Positions 1 through 7,191 of a DNA stretch of 13,237 nucleotides are shown piece after piece. The translations under genes were made by a program, and so were the position numbers. Under the pieces are notes generated by a model. That model was not told the DNA's origin. It worked only from the letters and a program-made list of their open reading frames with translations, and did not search any database. The stretch's first letter is position 1. Every line of letters begins with the position of its first letter. The stretch is from Pedosphaera sp. (lineage in GTDB: Bacteria > Verrucomicrobiota > Verrucomicrobiia > Limisphaerales > UBA9464), in assembly GCA_009695405.1 (NCBI GenBank), contig SIAZ01000086.1:1-13237 (forward strand), written 5' to 3'.

Positions 1-102
1 TCCGAAATCTTCGACTACATTGAAATCTTCTATAACCGCCAGCGCCGTCACACCTCCCTCCGAGGCCTTTCACCCGCTCAGTTCGAACTCAAAAATAACT
101 AA
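1..102 (+). CDS. IS3-family transposase, C-terminal fragment (5' part outside window)
   Basis: An open frame enters from the left edge and ends at TAA (100-102), giving 33 residues. It contains YNRQRRHTSLRGLSPAQFE, which matches the end of the IS3/IS150-type integrase (rve, DDE) domain: the family pattern is YN..R.H..L...SP..F. The catalytic DDE residues lie upstream of this tail and are outside the window, so activity cannot be judged. In the intact family this protein (OrfB) is usually made as an OrfAB fusion by programmed frameshifting and cuts and joins the element ends. The stop lies about 20 bp before a probable terminal inverted repeat, as expected for a complete right end. The family call is secure; the subgroup is not. 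Confidence 0.9.
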   Translation, partial: SEIFDYIEIFYNRQRRHTSLRGLSPAQFELKNN

Positions 103-120
103 CCAATAACTCCCTTTTCT

Positions 121-146
121 CTGTCCGTTTTATCGAAGCAGGCCCA
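121..146 (+). repeat. Probable IS3-family right terminal inverted repeat (IRR)
   Basis: The stretch begins CTGTCCGTTTT and ends GGCCCA. Right ends of several IS3 subgroups carry a similar TGTCC..TTT core and finish in CA. It sits 18 bp after the transposase stop, the usual spacing. The call rests on resemblance and position only, because the partner left repeat (expected to begin TGGGCCTGC) is not in the window. Confidence 0.5.
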
Positions 147-275
147 GAGCTAAGAAGCGTTCCGTTTGCAGTCTCGTTGGTCTGTCTAGGCCTAAGGGAG
201 ATCTAGCTAATAATCGATAGAATTTCTTTAGAGTTCACCCCTCGTCGTGAAATAAGTATTTTCAAAGTTTAGTCT

Positions 276-1250
276 ATGAATGCACTCCGCATCTTTGTTG
301 ATTTTACACCTTCAACTGAAGCCTTGATCCTGTTGAAAGAGGCTGCCAAGGGCCACGAACTTTGCTTTGCTCGTTCGCCCATTACTTCGATATTAGCCCA
401 AGCTGAGCCGGATCCTCAAATCAACAGTGCCGACATTGCTTTCGGTCAACCAGAGGTGACCGCCCTTCTAGAATCCCCACGCCTTCGGTGGGTTCACATC
501 AGTTCTTCTGGAATAACTCGCTACGACACAGCGAATTTCCGTACTCAACTCAATGCCCGCAAGGTGGTCTTATCCAATAGTTCCTCTGTCTACGAGGAGG
601 CCTGCGCCCTTCAAGCTTTGGCCTTTATACTGGCAGGTGCTCGCTGTTTACCGGAGTCCCTAAGAGCCCGTTTTGCCAACGGTACTCCAGAATGGGCCAC
701 CCTTCGAGGAGCCTGTCGCCCGTTGCGTGGACAGCGAGTGCTGATCGTCGGCTATGGTGCAATTGCTCGCCGACTCACCTCCTTTCTTCAGCCCTTGGGA
801 CTCGAGGTTATGGCTTATCGACGTCGAGCTCGGGGAGATGAGTCTGTTCCAGTGATAACCGCTGCATCCCTTTCAACCGAGTTATTCCGTGCAGACCACA
901 CTATAAATATTCTACCAGAGAGTGATGAAACTCGGGGTTTCTTTTCTGCTCAACTCTTTGCGGCCTTCAAGCGGGGGGCCCTCTTCTACAATATAGGTCG
1001 TGGGGCAACCGTCCATCAGGAGGCACTTCTTGAGGCCCTTCGCTCGGGTCAGATTGGGGCAGCCTGGTTAGACGTCACAACACCAGAACCCTTACCTGAA
1101 GGCCACCCACTTTGGCTCGAGTCGAACTGCTTTATAACACCTCATATTGCTGGGGGTCACACTGCAGAAGAGATGAGCTTGGTTCGGCACTTTACAGCGA
1201 ATTTAGCTCGCTTTATTGACGGTAAAGCTTTGCTCGATCAGTTAACCTAA
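276..1250 (+). CDS. D-isomer-specific 2-hydroxyacid dehydrogenase family protein
   Basis: This 324-residue cytosolic oxidoreductase should interconvert a 2-keto acid and a D-2-hydroxy acid with NAD(P)H; the substrate is unknown. The Rossmann nucleotide-binding segment spans about residues 150-270, with the glycine motif GYGAIA at 159-164. The catalytic triad is visible: R242 in GRGAT, E271 in TTPEPLP and H290 in ITPHIAGG. Length matches the family (310-340). Two features are unusual. The third motif glycine is Ala164. At the end of the second Rossmann strand, where NAD-dependent members carry Asp, there is Y181-RRR, which suggests an NADPH preference. The ATG at 276 gives the expected N-terminus but has no Shine-Dalgarno sequence. 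The gene stands alone between an IS end and a convergent TPR gene. Hydroxypyruvate/glyoxylate reductase-like activity is possible but not shown. Confidence 0.85.
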   Translation: MNALRIFVDFTPSTEALILLKEAAKGHELCFARSPITSILAQAEPDPQINSADIAFGQPEVTALLESPRLRWVHISSSGITRYDTANFRTQLNARKVVLSNSSSVYEEACALQALAFILAGARCLPESLRARFANGTPEWATLRGACRPLRGQRVLIVGYGAIARRLTSFLQPLGLEVMAYRRRARGDESVPVITAASLSTELFRADHTINILPESDETRGFFSAQLFAAFKRGALFYNIGRGATVHQEALLEALRSGQIGAAWLDVTTPEPLPEGHPLWLESNCFITPHIAGGHTAEEMSLVRHFTANLARFIDGKALLDQLT

Positions 1251-1319
1251 CGATCCAAATCAAACCCGAACTACGAAGACCAATTCTCACCGAATGCGGT
1301 ACCCACAGCGTTACTTGGC

Positions 1320-2108
1320 TCATGTCAATCGAGCCCGTAAGGCTTTTGCACGCCCCATCCAAACTCGATCTCGTTTCTTCTGAAATGCCATACCGTGTTT
1401 CTCATCCTCAATCACCTCATCGACTTCCTTCCGCGCCCCAGCCGTATCACCCGCCTTGGCTAATAATTCCGCATATTGAACTTTAGCTCTCGGATAACTA
1501 TTGGTCTCTAGAACCTTTCTCCAAGAATTCTGAGCTGACTCCCGATCGCCTAAGGCCGCCTGAGCTTCCGCCAAGGCCATTAAGCTGAAACTGAAATTAT
1601 GCCTGGGCTCTTCCAAAATCACCGCTTCAAGAATCGACCGAGCCTCCGCTGCTCGTTTTTGAAGTAACAAGCACTCAGCAAAATGGCTCCGAATATCAAT
1701 GTCGTCGGGATCCCGTTCCAATGCTTGACGATAGGATGCCTCAGCTTTACTTAACTTGCCAAGATCTCGGTAAACGTCGGCTAAATCCGCATGATCACGC
1801 GCCTTATCCAAGTGATGGATACGACCCTGAAGCTCCTTAATACGTCGACGCTCCGCCCCTCCCGGCAGCTCAAAATTTCGTAACCCCAACCTTTTCCCTT
1901 CGCCAACTGAACCACTCGACCAATAGACCATAAAAAAATAAAAAACTGCGCTCAGAACCGAGAATACTAAAATGCATCCCGCCCAAATCCATTCCTCACG
2001 ACGGATTGCATCGACTAGCATCCAGATCTGAAAAGCGACACCAATCCAGATCAGTGGATGGGTGTCGTAATTGAAAAGTGAAAATAACTCCTGAAATAGC
2101 CCGAACAT
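1320..2108 (-). CDS. Membrane-anchored tetratricopeptide (TPR) repeat protein
   Basis: The product has 262 residues, counted from the ATG at 2108. A longer reading from TTG at 2201 adds 31 polar residues and would overlap thrB, so the ATG is preferred. The N-terminus has two hydrophobic segments, about residues 17-34 and 42-62, separated by a short DAIRREEW loop. This resembles the two-helix PLDc_N-type hairpin. A charged linker follows, then TPR-like helices from about 105 to 232, the clearest being the repeat around DVYRDLGKLSKAEASYRQAL (111-130). TPRs mediate protein-protein contacts; the likely role is a membrane-tethered scaffold, with the TPR side probably cytoplasmic (inferred). No enzymatic motif is seen. 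It faces thrB across a 92-bp divergent gap and converges on the dehydrogenase, so it is probably transcribed alone. Confidence 0.75.
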   Translation of the reverse strand: MFGLFQELFSLFNYDTHPLIWIGVAFQIWMLVDAIRREEWIWAGCILVFSVLSAVFYFFMVYWSSGSVGEGKRLGLRNFELPGGAERRRIKELQGRIHHLDKARDHADLADVYRDLGKLSKAEASYRQALERDPDDIDIRSHFAECLLLQKRAAEARSILEAVILEEPRHNFSFSLMALAEAQAALGDRESAQNSWRKVLETNSYPRAKVQYAELLAKAGDTAGARKEVDEVIEDEKHGMAFQKKRDRVWMGRAKALRARLT

Positions 2109-2200
2109 TTCTGGTACTCTACAAACATTTTCCCTAGCGAGCCAGCCTTCAGACAAAGATCGTTGAGAGTCCGTTCTATTTTTTGTTTCATCGGCCTGCA

Positions 2201-3094
2201 ATGAACTCAGTTACCGTCCGCATTCCTGGCACCACAGCCAACCTTGGCTCGGGTTTCGATACTCTGGGTCTCGCTGTTGCTCTACACAATAAGGCCCAAC
2301 TGACTCGTCGAGCCGGTCGCGGCCCTCTAATTACCTCTCCTATCTCCGACGCCGCCCGTGATGGCTCTACCGCTCTTTTCCGTTCTTCCTCCCAAGCTTT
2401 CTTCCGACGTACTCGGATTCCTGCCTTCGGCTTCGAAATTCATCTCGATGGCGCTGTTCCCATCGCACGGGGCCTCGGATCCAGCGTCACCGCTCGTCTC
2501 GGCTGCATCGCTGGATTGAACGCCCTGACTGGCAGCACACTCGATCGTCACGCCTTGCTCGATTTGGTTTCTGCCGAAGAAGGCCATCCCGACAATGCCG
2601 CTCCCGCTGTTTTTGGAGGATTTACCGCTGCTGGCTTTGTCGGTAAGGAAGTCCGCTGCATCCGCACTCCTATCCAAAAAAACGTCCGGTTTATAACGCT
2701 CATTCCCCCATTTGAAGTCAGTACTCCTGAAGCGCGCCGACTGGTTCCTCTCTCCTTTTCCAAAGCAGATACTGTCCATTCACTCAACCGAGCAGCCTTG
2801 ATTACCGCCGCCTTCACCAGCGGCAATTACACCGCTCTCAAGGGCTGTTTTGATGACCGCATTCACCAACCTTGGAGAGCCAAACTTATCCCTCAATTGG
2901 ATGCGGTCATTTCGGCAGGTGTTAAAGCGGGCGCGATCGGAGGATGGCTCAGTGGCAGCGGATCAACCCTAATGTGCCTAGCCACAAAAGGTGCAGATAC
3001 GGAGGCGATCGCCAAGGCGATGCTTCGAAGACTTCCGGGCTCAGCGGTCTATGTGCTGAAACCGGATAATGACGGGGTACAGTTGAGTGTTTAA
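2201..3094 (+). CDS. thrB: Homoserine kinase
   Basis: This 297-residue GHMP-superfamily kinase phosphorylates L-homoserine with ATP to O-phospho-L-homoserine, the step before threonine synthase. All three family motifs are present. Motif 1 is PGTTANLGSGFD at 9-20. The phosphate-binding loop PIARGLGSSVT is at 87-97, with Val-Thr where Ala-Ala is more usual. Motif 3, GGWLSGSGSTL, is at 247-257. The ThrB signature EGHPDNAAPA at 127-136 separates it from mevalonate and galactokinase relatives. Length is normal. The ATG at 2201 starts the protein just before the first beta strand; a TTG at 2183 would add six residues with no homology value. No thrA or thrC neighbour is visible. It diverges from the TPR gene and ends 4 bp before the oppositely oriented mqnD. 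Confidence 0.95.
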   Translation: MNSVTVRIPGTTANLGSGFDTLGLAVALHNKAQLTRRAGRGPLITSPISDAARDGSTALFRSSSQAFFRRTRIPAFGFEIHLDGAVPIARGLGSSVTARLGCIAGLNALTGSTLDRHALLDLVSAEEGHPDNAAPAVFGGFTAAGFVGKEVRCIRTPIQKNVRFITLIPPFEVSTPEARRLVPLSFSKADTVHSLNRAALITAAFTSGNYTALKGCFDDRIHQPWRAKLIPQLDAVISAGVKAGAIGGWLSGSGSTLMCLATKGADTEAIAKAMLRRLPGSAVYVLKPDNDGVQLSV

Positions 3095-3098
3095 GTGA

Positions 3099-3944
3099 CT
3101 AAACCACAAATTCGAGCGCGGGCGCTTTCGGAAAAGCTCCCAAAGCTTCGCCGCGTGCGAGGAATCTACGAATACTCTCTCGCCCACGTTCGCCGTAATC
3201 GAGGGTCCAGTGATTCACATACATTCCTACAAACCGATCGGCTAGATCTTGCCCCATATCACGGGCCCACTGCATCGAGTGAACCACCGCCGCCTCTCGG
3301 TGATCGAGACTGTACTGAATACTACCAGTCAAAATCGCGCTGACTTGGCGCCTCAATTCGGGGGCATGTCGTTTATGGATCACGTTGCCACCGAGGGGCA
3401 GAGGTAACCCTTGATTTTCGCGCCCCCACCACACCCCAAGATCTTCGCAAACAACCAATCCCTCGTTGGCATAAGTCAATTGTCCTTCGTGGATAATCAA
3501 CCCAACCTCCGCTTGCCCAGACCGAACAGCGTCGAAAATCTGATCAAAGGGGACAACAACAAACTGGATATCCCGCGCAGGCCGACCCATCCACAGTTGC
3601 AACGCCAAAAAGGCGCTGGTCATCACCCCAGGCACTGCTATTCGTACCTTTACCATTTCTTCACGGCTGAAATGACGCTGGGCCACGAGCATAGGCCCAT
3701 ACCCATCGCCCATACTAGCGCCACTCGGCAACAATGCGTACTGATCGCAAACATGAGCGTAGGCATGGATACTAATCGCCGAAATATCCAATTCACCGCG
3801 GCCTGCCCGTTCATTTAAGGTCTGGATATCCTGCAAAATATGTTCAAACCGCAGACCCGGGGTCGGTAAAAGTTCCTTCGCCAAACCATAAAACATAAAG
3901 GCGTCGTCCGGATCCGGCGAATGTCCAAGCGTTAGTGTCAGCAT
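3099..3944 (-). CDS. mqnD: MqnA/MqnD-family menaquinone (futalosine pathway) enzyme, probably 1,4-dihydroxy-6-naphthoate synthase
   Basis: This 281-residue protein has the periplasmic-binding-protein-like fold used by the menaquinone enzymes MqnA and MqnD, but lacks a signal peptide and so is cytosolic. It starts with the family opening LGHSPDPDDAFMFYGL (6-21). MqnD rather than MqnA is favoured by IIHEGQLTY (150-158), whose His152 corresponds to the proposed catalytic histidine of MqnD, and by LPLPLGGNVI (180-189). MqnD converts cyclic dehypoxanthine futalosine to 1,4-dihydroxy-6-naphthoate. Length matches the family (270-290). No mqnA, mqnB or mqnC gene is nearby; scattered mqn genes are common. 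The stop codon is TAG. A weak AGGA lies about 13 nt before the ATG, too far for a strong ribosome site. The family is secure; substrate assignment within it is less so. Confidence 0.85.
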   Translation of the reverse strand: MLTLTLGHSPDPDDAFMFYGLAKELLPTPGLRFEHILQDIQTLNERAGRGELDISAISIHAYAHVCDQYALLPSGASMGDGYGPMLVAQRHFSREEMVKVRIAVPGVMTSAFLALQLWMGRPARDIQFVVVPFDQIFDAVRSGQAEVGLIIHEGQLTYANEGLVVCEDLGVWWGRENQGLPLPLGGNVIHKRHAPELRRQVSAILTGSIQYSLDHREAAVVHSMQWARDMGQDLADRFVGMYVNHWTLDYGERGRESIRRFLARGEALGAFPKAPALEFVV

Positions 3945-3961
3945 AACAACCGAGAAATCCT

Positions 3962-3981
3962 ACTTCGAATTTTTTTGAAGT
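3962..3981. other. Small imperfect hairpin just upstream of mqnD
   Basis: ACTTCGAA (3962-3969) pairs with TTTGAAGT (3974-3981) around a TTTT loop. There are five outer Watson-Crick pairs, one G-T pair and two A-T pairs. It lies in the 103-bp gap between the PDZ gene stop and mqnD, ending about 17 nt from the mqnD ATG. It has no following T-tract on the minus strand, so it is not a good terminator. A role in the mqnD leader is conjecture. Confidence 0.3.
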
Positions 3982-4047
3982 CGAGTTTGCGAACCACCTC
4001 GCCGAAACTCCTTTTTGAAATCAAACCGAATTTAGAACAAAGCCCCC

Positions 4048-6204
4048 CTACTCCGACTTCCCAGTCGTTAAAGCTTTGATCGTTACAATACGGCCTTTGG
4101 ACATCCTTTTCAGCGTCAACTTGAGCTCCGCACTCCCTGCTGTGAGTCGCGCAAAGTCAGCCACAGAACTGACCTCTTGATCATCAATATGAGTCACCAA
4201 CTCATAGGGCTTTACCCCAGCAACACTTGCTCGTCCTCCTGCTTCAATGCGAGACACCACCACCCCAGGTTCCTTCTCTCCTCGTTGAATGTAGCGCCGG
4301 ACATCGTAGGTCAAATCGCGCACTGTCACTCCCAGACTTTCCGATTTAAATCGCTTCGCCGCTTCGTAATGCAACGGGCCCGCTTCAACCACAAAATCAA
4401 CCTTCAAAAGCCGCCCTTCATCCAACAATTCCGCGTTGAATTTTGTCCCAAATCCGAGATCGGTTAATGCTCGGGTGAATGCCGTCTCGGCAGGTGGCCA
4501 CGGGGTGGGAATTCTCTCGAAAAATTGAGCCCGGATTTCATCTAATCGCTCCCATGGAAACCCTTGAGCCCGCGCAAAATCTTCCTCCAATTGAACCTCA
4601 ATAGGTAAAGGTTGCTTCGCTGATCGTAGCCGTAACAAAATCATGCCCGGCTTAATACCCGCCTTTGCCCCTGGGGATTCCCGGTGAACGTAGGTAATTA
4701 AACCGCCAGATTGCCCGTCTCGGGTCTGATCCGAGGCCCCGTTGGCTCGCGCTAGTTCGCGACTCAAGGGCTGCATCTCCACTCCGATCCAGGCCAAACG
4801 ATTCTCCTCCGCTTCCGAGACCGGAACATTCGCTGGATCCGCCGACTCGGGTAAGCGGCGAACCGCACTTTCCAAAAGTCGTGCTGTGGTCAACTGACGC
4901 GGATGTGCAGCAGGTTCGCGCCCGCTCACACCTGAGTCGCGTCGGACAATCGGTAGAGCAAAAAGCTGACGCTCAAGGCTAAAAAGAAAGGTGTCTTTTA
5001 CTTCAGGATCTGACACTTCAGGATATGGCTCTAAACGGGCTCCTACTCGGACTCCCGCAATCCGAGCAAGATGAAAATAGTTCAAGCGTGTTTCACCTTG
5101 AAGCGCGATCTCAGCTCGCAACAGCAAGCGTCCCAATAGCTCCGCTGGATGCGTCGGATCCACCGATACCACTGATGGGAGGGGCTTCTCGGTCCGGACC
5201 ACTATCACTCCAAAATCACGCAAAGAAGCTTCAAATGTGGCAGCAATCCCCTCTGACCCACCCGGAAAAACGAGGATATGCTCCAATCGCGCGGTCGTGC
5301 TGGGCTTCATGGAAACCAAAACCGCGACCTTCCCTCCCGATAATACCACCCCCAAGACATCGCGCTCGGTCGCTGTCTCATCTTCGCTCTCTTCCTCATT
5401 GCGCCCTCGAAACCGTGCCTGCGTTTGACCCGGCGTTGCTTTAGGGCTCCGAAAACTTAACCGCACCCGAACCAAGGTGCGGGAGGTCATTTCTTCCAAA
5501 GTTTTTAAGCGACTGGAAAACTCTTCTCCACTGATTTGAGCCCAAAGTAACGGATTGCCTCGCCAACTTTCGGCTGAGTCCAAGCGATGATTGAGCACCA
5601 ATCCCAGCACCTTTCCATCCGCAGCCACTGCCACACCTTCGTGCTCACTTACTCGAAACTGCTTGACCTCTGGGGTCTCAATCCATTGTCCGCCGAAAGG
5701 TAACAAAGCACGAATCATCTGGCCATCCTGCCGAAAATAACTAACCAGCCCTGAGGGCACCGCCGATCGCCCTGTCTCAAAGTGAAGTGGGACTGAGCCC
5801 TCGACTGGTTGATCTAAGGTTAATACCAGAGCCCAGTGTTCTCGGAAATAGCCAGTTACTTTCGCCGTCGTTTTTCGATCTCCCTGCCTCACTATTATAC
5901 CCTTGATGAAACGAGGATGCACACAGGGATCCATGGCGATCACGCGGTTGGATGTAACCAAAAAGCCACTTGTTTCTAGTGGACGCTCTTCAGCCACTAA
6001 CTCAGCGAGCGTATTCATTTTAGACCCTGAAGAACGGGGATCTTGATCCAAAATTCCGTGCGGCGCGTCACCTTTATCAAACTGAAGATCAAACTCAACT
6101 TGAACCAACCCTCGCGCCACCGATCGTATCAATCGTGCAGGATCTCGGGTCGCAGCAACCAAGGGGAGGGATGCCAGAATCAGCACTAAGAAGGCTCGAA
6201 TCAT
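4048..6204 (-). CDS. Exported PDZ-domain protein with degenerate trypsin-like (HtrA-like) domains
   Basis: The product has 718 residues from the ATG at 6204, which begins directly at a signal peptide (IRAFLVLILASLPLVAA, about 2-18). An in-frame ATG at 6249 would add 15 residues in front. Residues about 75-225 follow the strand order of a DegP/HtrA-type protease: TSGFLVTSNRVIAMD, then GDRKTTAKVTGYFREHWALV, then DGKVLGLVLN. The expected catalytic His, Asp and Ser-in-GNSGG are not there. A second similar half follows at about 282-420 (DVLGVVLSGGKVAVLV; RDFGVIVV). Two PDZ domains close the protein: about 470-530 (AWIGVEMQP, AGIKPGMILL) and 622-705 (LGVTVRDL, PGVVVSRIEAGGRASVAGV). It probably acts in the periplasm as a binding or scaffold protein rather than a protease (inferred). 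It lies 103 bp upstream of mqnD on the same strand and diverges from the epimerase gene. Confidence 0.8.
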   Translation of the reverse strand: MIRAFLVLILASLPLVAATRDPARLIRSVARGLVQVEFDLQFDKGDAPHGILDQDPRSSGSKMNTLAELVAEERPLETSGFLVTSNRVIAMDPCVHPRFIKGIIVRQGDRKTTAKVTGYFREHWALVLTLDQPVEGSVPLHFETGRSAVPSGLVSYFRQDGQMIRALLPFGGQWIETPEVKQFRVSEHEGVAVAADGKVLGLVLNHRLDSAESWRGNPLLWAQISGEEFSSRLKTLEEMTSRTLVRVRLSFRSPKATPGQTQARFRGRNEEESEDETATERDVLGVVLSGGKVAVLVSMKPSTTARLEHILVFPGGSEGIAATFEASLRDFGVIVVRTEKPLPSVVSVDPTHPAELLGRLLLRAEIALQGETRLNYFHLARIAGVRVGARLEPYPEVSDPEVKDTFLFSLERQLFALPIVRRDSGVSGREPAAHPRQLTTARLLESAVRRLPESADPANVPVSEAEENRLAWIGVEMQPLSRELARANGASDQTRDGQSGGLITYVHRESPGAKAGIKPGMILLRLRSAKQPLPIEVQLEEDFARAQGFPWERLDEIRAQFFERIPTPWPPAETAFTRALTDLGFGTKFNAELLDEGRLLKVDFVVEAGPLHYEAAKRFKSESLGVTVRDLTYDVRRYIQRGEKEPGVVVSRIEAGGRASVAGVKPYELVTHIDDQEVSSVADFARLTAGSAELKLTLKRMSKGRIVTIKALTTGKSE

Positions 6205-6328
6205 CTGGTCAGAGACTACTCTCAAGTGAGCTAGGCTCCAATAGCCCATTTCAGACTAAATTCAGATCTCACCTACTTTTTCGATTCCTCAGTTGCACCA
6301 TAGCTTCTTCTCTCTGTATTTGACGGGT

Positions 6329-7141
6329 ATGCGTTATTCGATCTGCAGTGAGATTTTTAAGGATTGGCCCCTAGATCGAGCCCTTTGCTTCGCTCAGAAA
6401 ACAGGGTATACAGGTTTTGAAGTCGCCCCGTTCACCCTCGCTCCATTGGTCACTGATATCCCAAACGACCGCAGGCGGGAAATCGTCCGCATGGCTTCCG
6501 ATGCCGGTATAGCCATCACCGGGATTCATTGGGTTCTCGCCTTCACCGATGGGATGCATGTCAATCATCCTGAGCCGATTTGGCGAAGTAGAGCGGCCGA
6601 TTACTTGCGTCATTTGGTGGATTTTTGCGGCGATCTAGGTGGAACTCATCTCATCTTTGGTTCCCCAAAAAGACGTGATCTCCTCTCGGGTGTCTCTCTG
6701 GATCAAGCTCACGCATGGACTCTCGAAACCTTCCAACCTGCCACCACCCTTGCTCAACAACGTGGAGTCACTCTTTGCCTCGAACCGCTCGCCCCTTCAG
6801 AGACCAATTATCTCAATACAGCCGCTGAGACAGCAGAACTCGCTTCGCGCATGAATTCGTCTGCGTTTGGATTCATGCTGGATGTCAAAGCCATGGCTTC
6901 TGAACCGCGCCCCATCGCCGAGACGATCCGGATGCACGCTGGTCAATTCGCTTATTTTCATGCCAATGACGAAAATCTCAAAGGCCCCGGATTTGGTTCC
7001 ACGGATTATAACGCTATTGGGGCCGCCTTAAAAGAAACCCAGTATCAAGGATGGGTCTCAGTGGAAGTTTTCACCTTCGAGGAAGGCCCTGAAGTCATTG
7101 CCACCCAGAGCCTCGCACATCTTCGAAAACATTTGGAATAG
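6329..7141 (+). CDS. Sugar phosphate isomerase/epimerase family protein (xylose isomerase-like TIM barrel)
   Basis: This 270-residue protein begins at ATG 6329, which places MRYSICSEIF at the first barrel strand; a TTG at 6293 would add 12 residues. It belongs to the xylose-isomerase-like TIM barrel family (AP endonuclease 2 / tagatose epimerase type). The four residues that bind the divalent metal in such enzymes are recognisable: E152 in CLEPLAP, D185 in MLDVKAM, H211 in FHANDEN and E246 in SVEVF. GFEVAP at 29-34 is the typical first-strand region. Family members shift carbonyls or invert stereocentres of ketoses, inositols or related compounds; substrate cannot be read from sequence. No signal peptide is present. 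It is probably co-transcribed with the enolase-superfamily gene 51 bp downstream, which suggests a shared catabolic route. It diverges from the PDZ gene across 124 bp with no clear promoter. Confidence 0.85.
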   Translation: MRYSICSEIFKDWPLDRALCFAQKTGYTGFEVAPFTLAPLVTDIPNDRRREIVRMASDAGIAITGIHWVLAFTDGMHVNHPEPIWRSRAADYLRHLVDFCGDLGGTHLIFGSPKRRDLLSGVSLDQAHAWTLETFQPATTLAQQRGVTLCLEPLAPSETNYLNTAAETAELASRMNSSAFGFMLDVKAMASEPRPIAETIRMHAGQFAYFHANDENLKGPGFGSTDYNAIGAALKETQYQGWVSVEVFTFEEGPEVIATQSLAHLRKHLE

Positions 7142-7191
7142 TCGTCACTTCACCTTCCTTTTTAAAAAAATCTATCGACTCTCTCCCTGCT

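Larger units (their letters stand above)
1..146 (+). mobile_element. Right end of an IS3-family insertion sequence
   Basis: This covers the transposase tail plus the short non-coding end. The element seems to finish in a terminal repeat at about 121-146 (CTGTCCGTTTTATCGAAGCA followed by GGCCCA), ending in CA-3' as IS3-family ends do. The left end is outside the window, so the inverted repeat and the 3-4 bp target duplication could not be confirmed. The exact outer boundary is therefore an estimate. Confidence 0.7.

Noticed and set aside
187..194. TAGGCCTA palindrome between the IS3 end and the dehydrogenase
   Set aside because: An isolated 8-bp palindrome is expected by chance and has no partner or positional support as an operator.
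3095..3343. 82-residue plus-strand frame starting with GTG directly after thrB
   Set aside because: It lies wholly antisense to mqnD, which has clear family motifs; the frame has no protein-like character.
5025..5444. 139-residue plus-strand frame inside the PDZ gene
   Set aside because: It is antisense to a well-supported 718-residue protein and its composition (Pro, Ser, Arg rich) is typical of a shadow frame.
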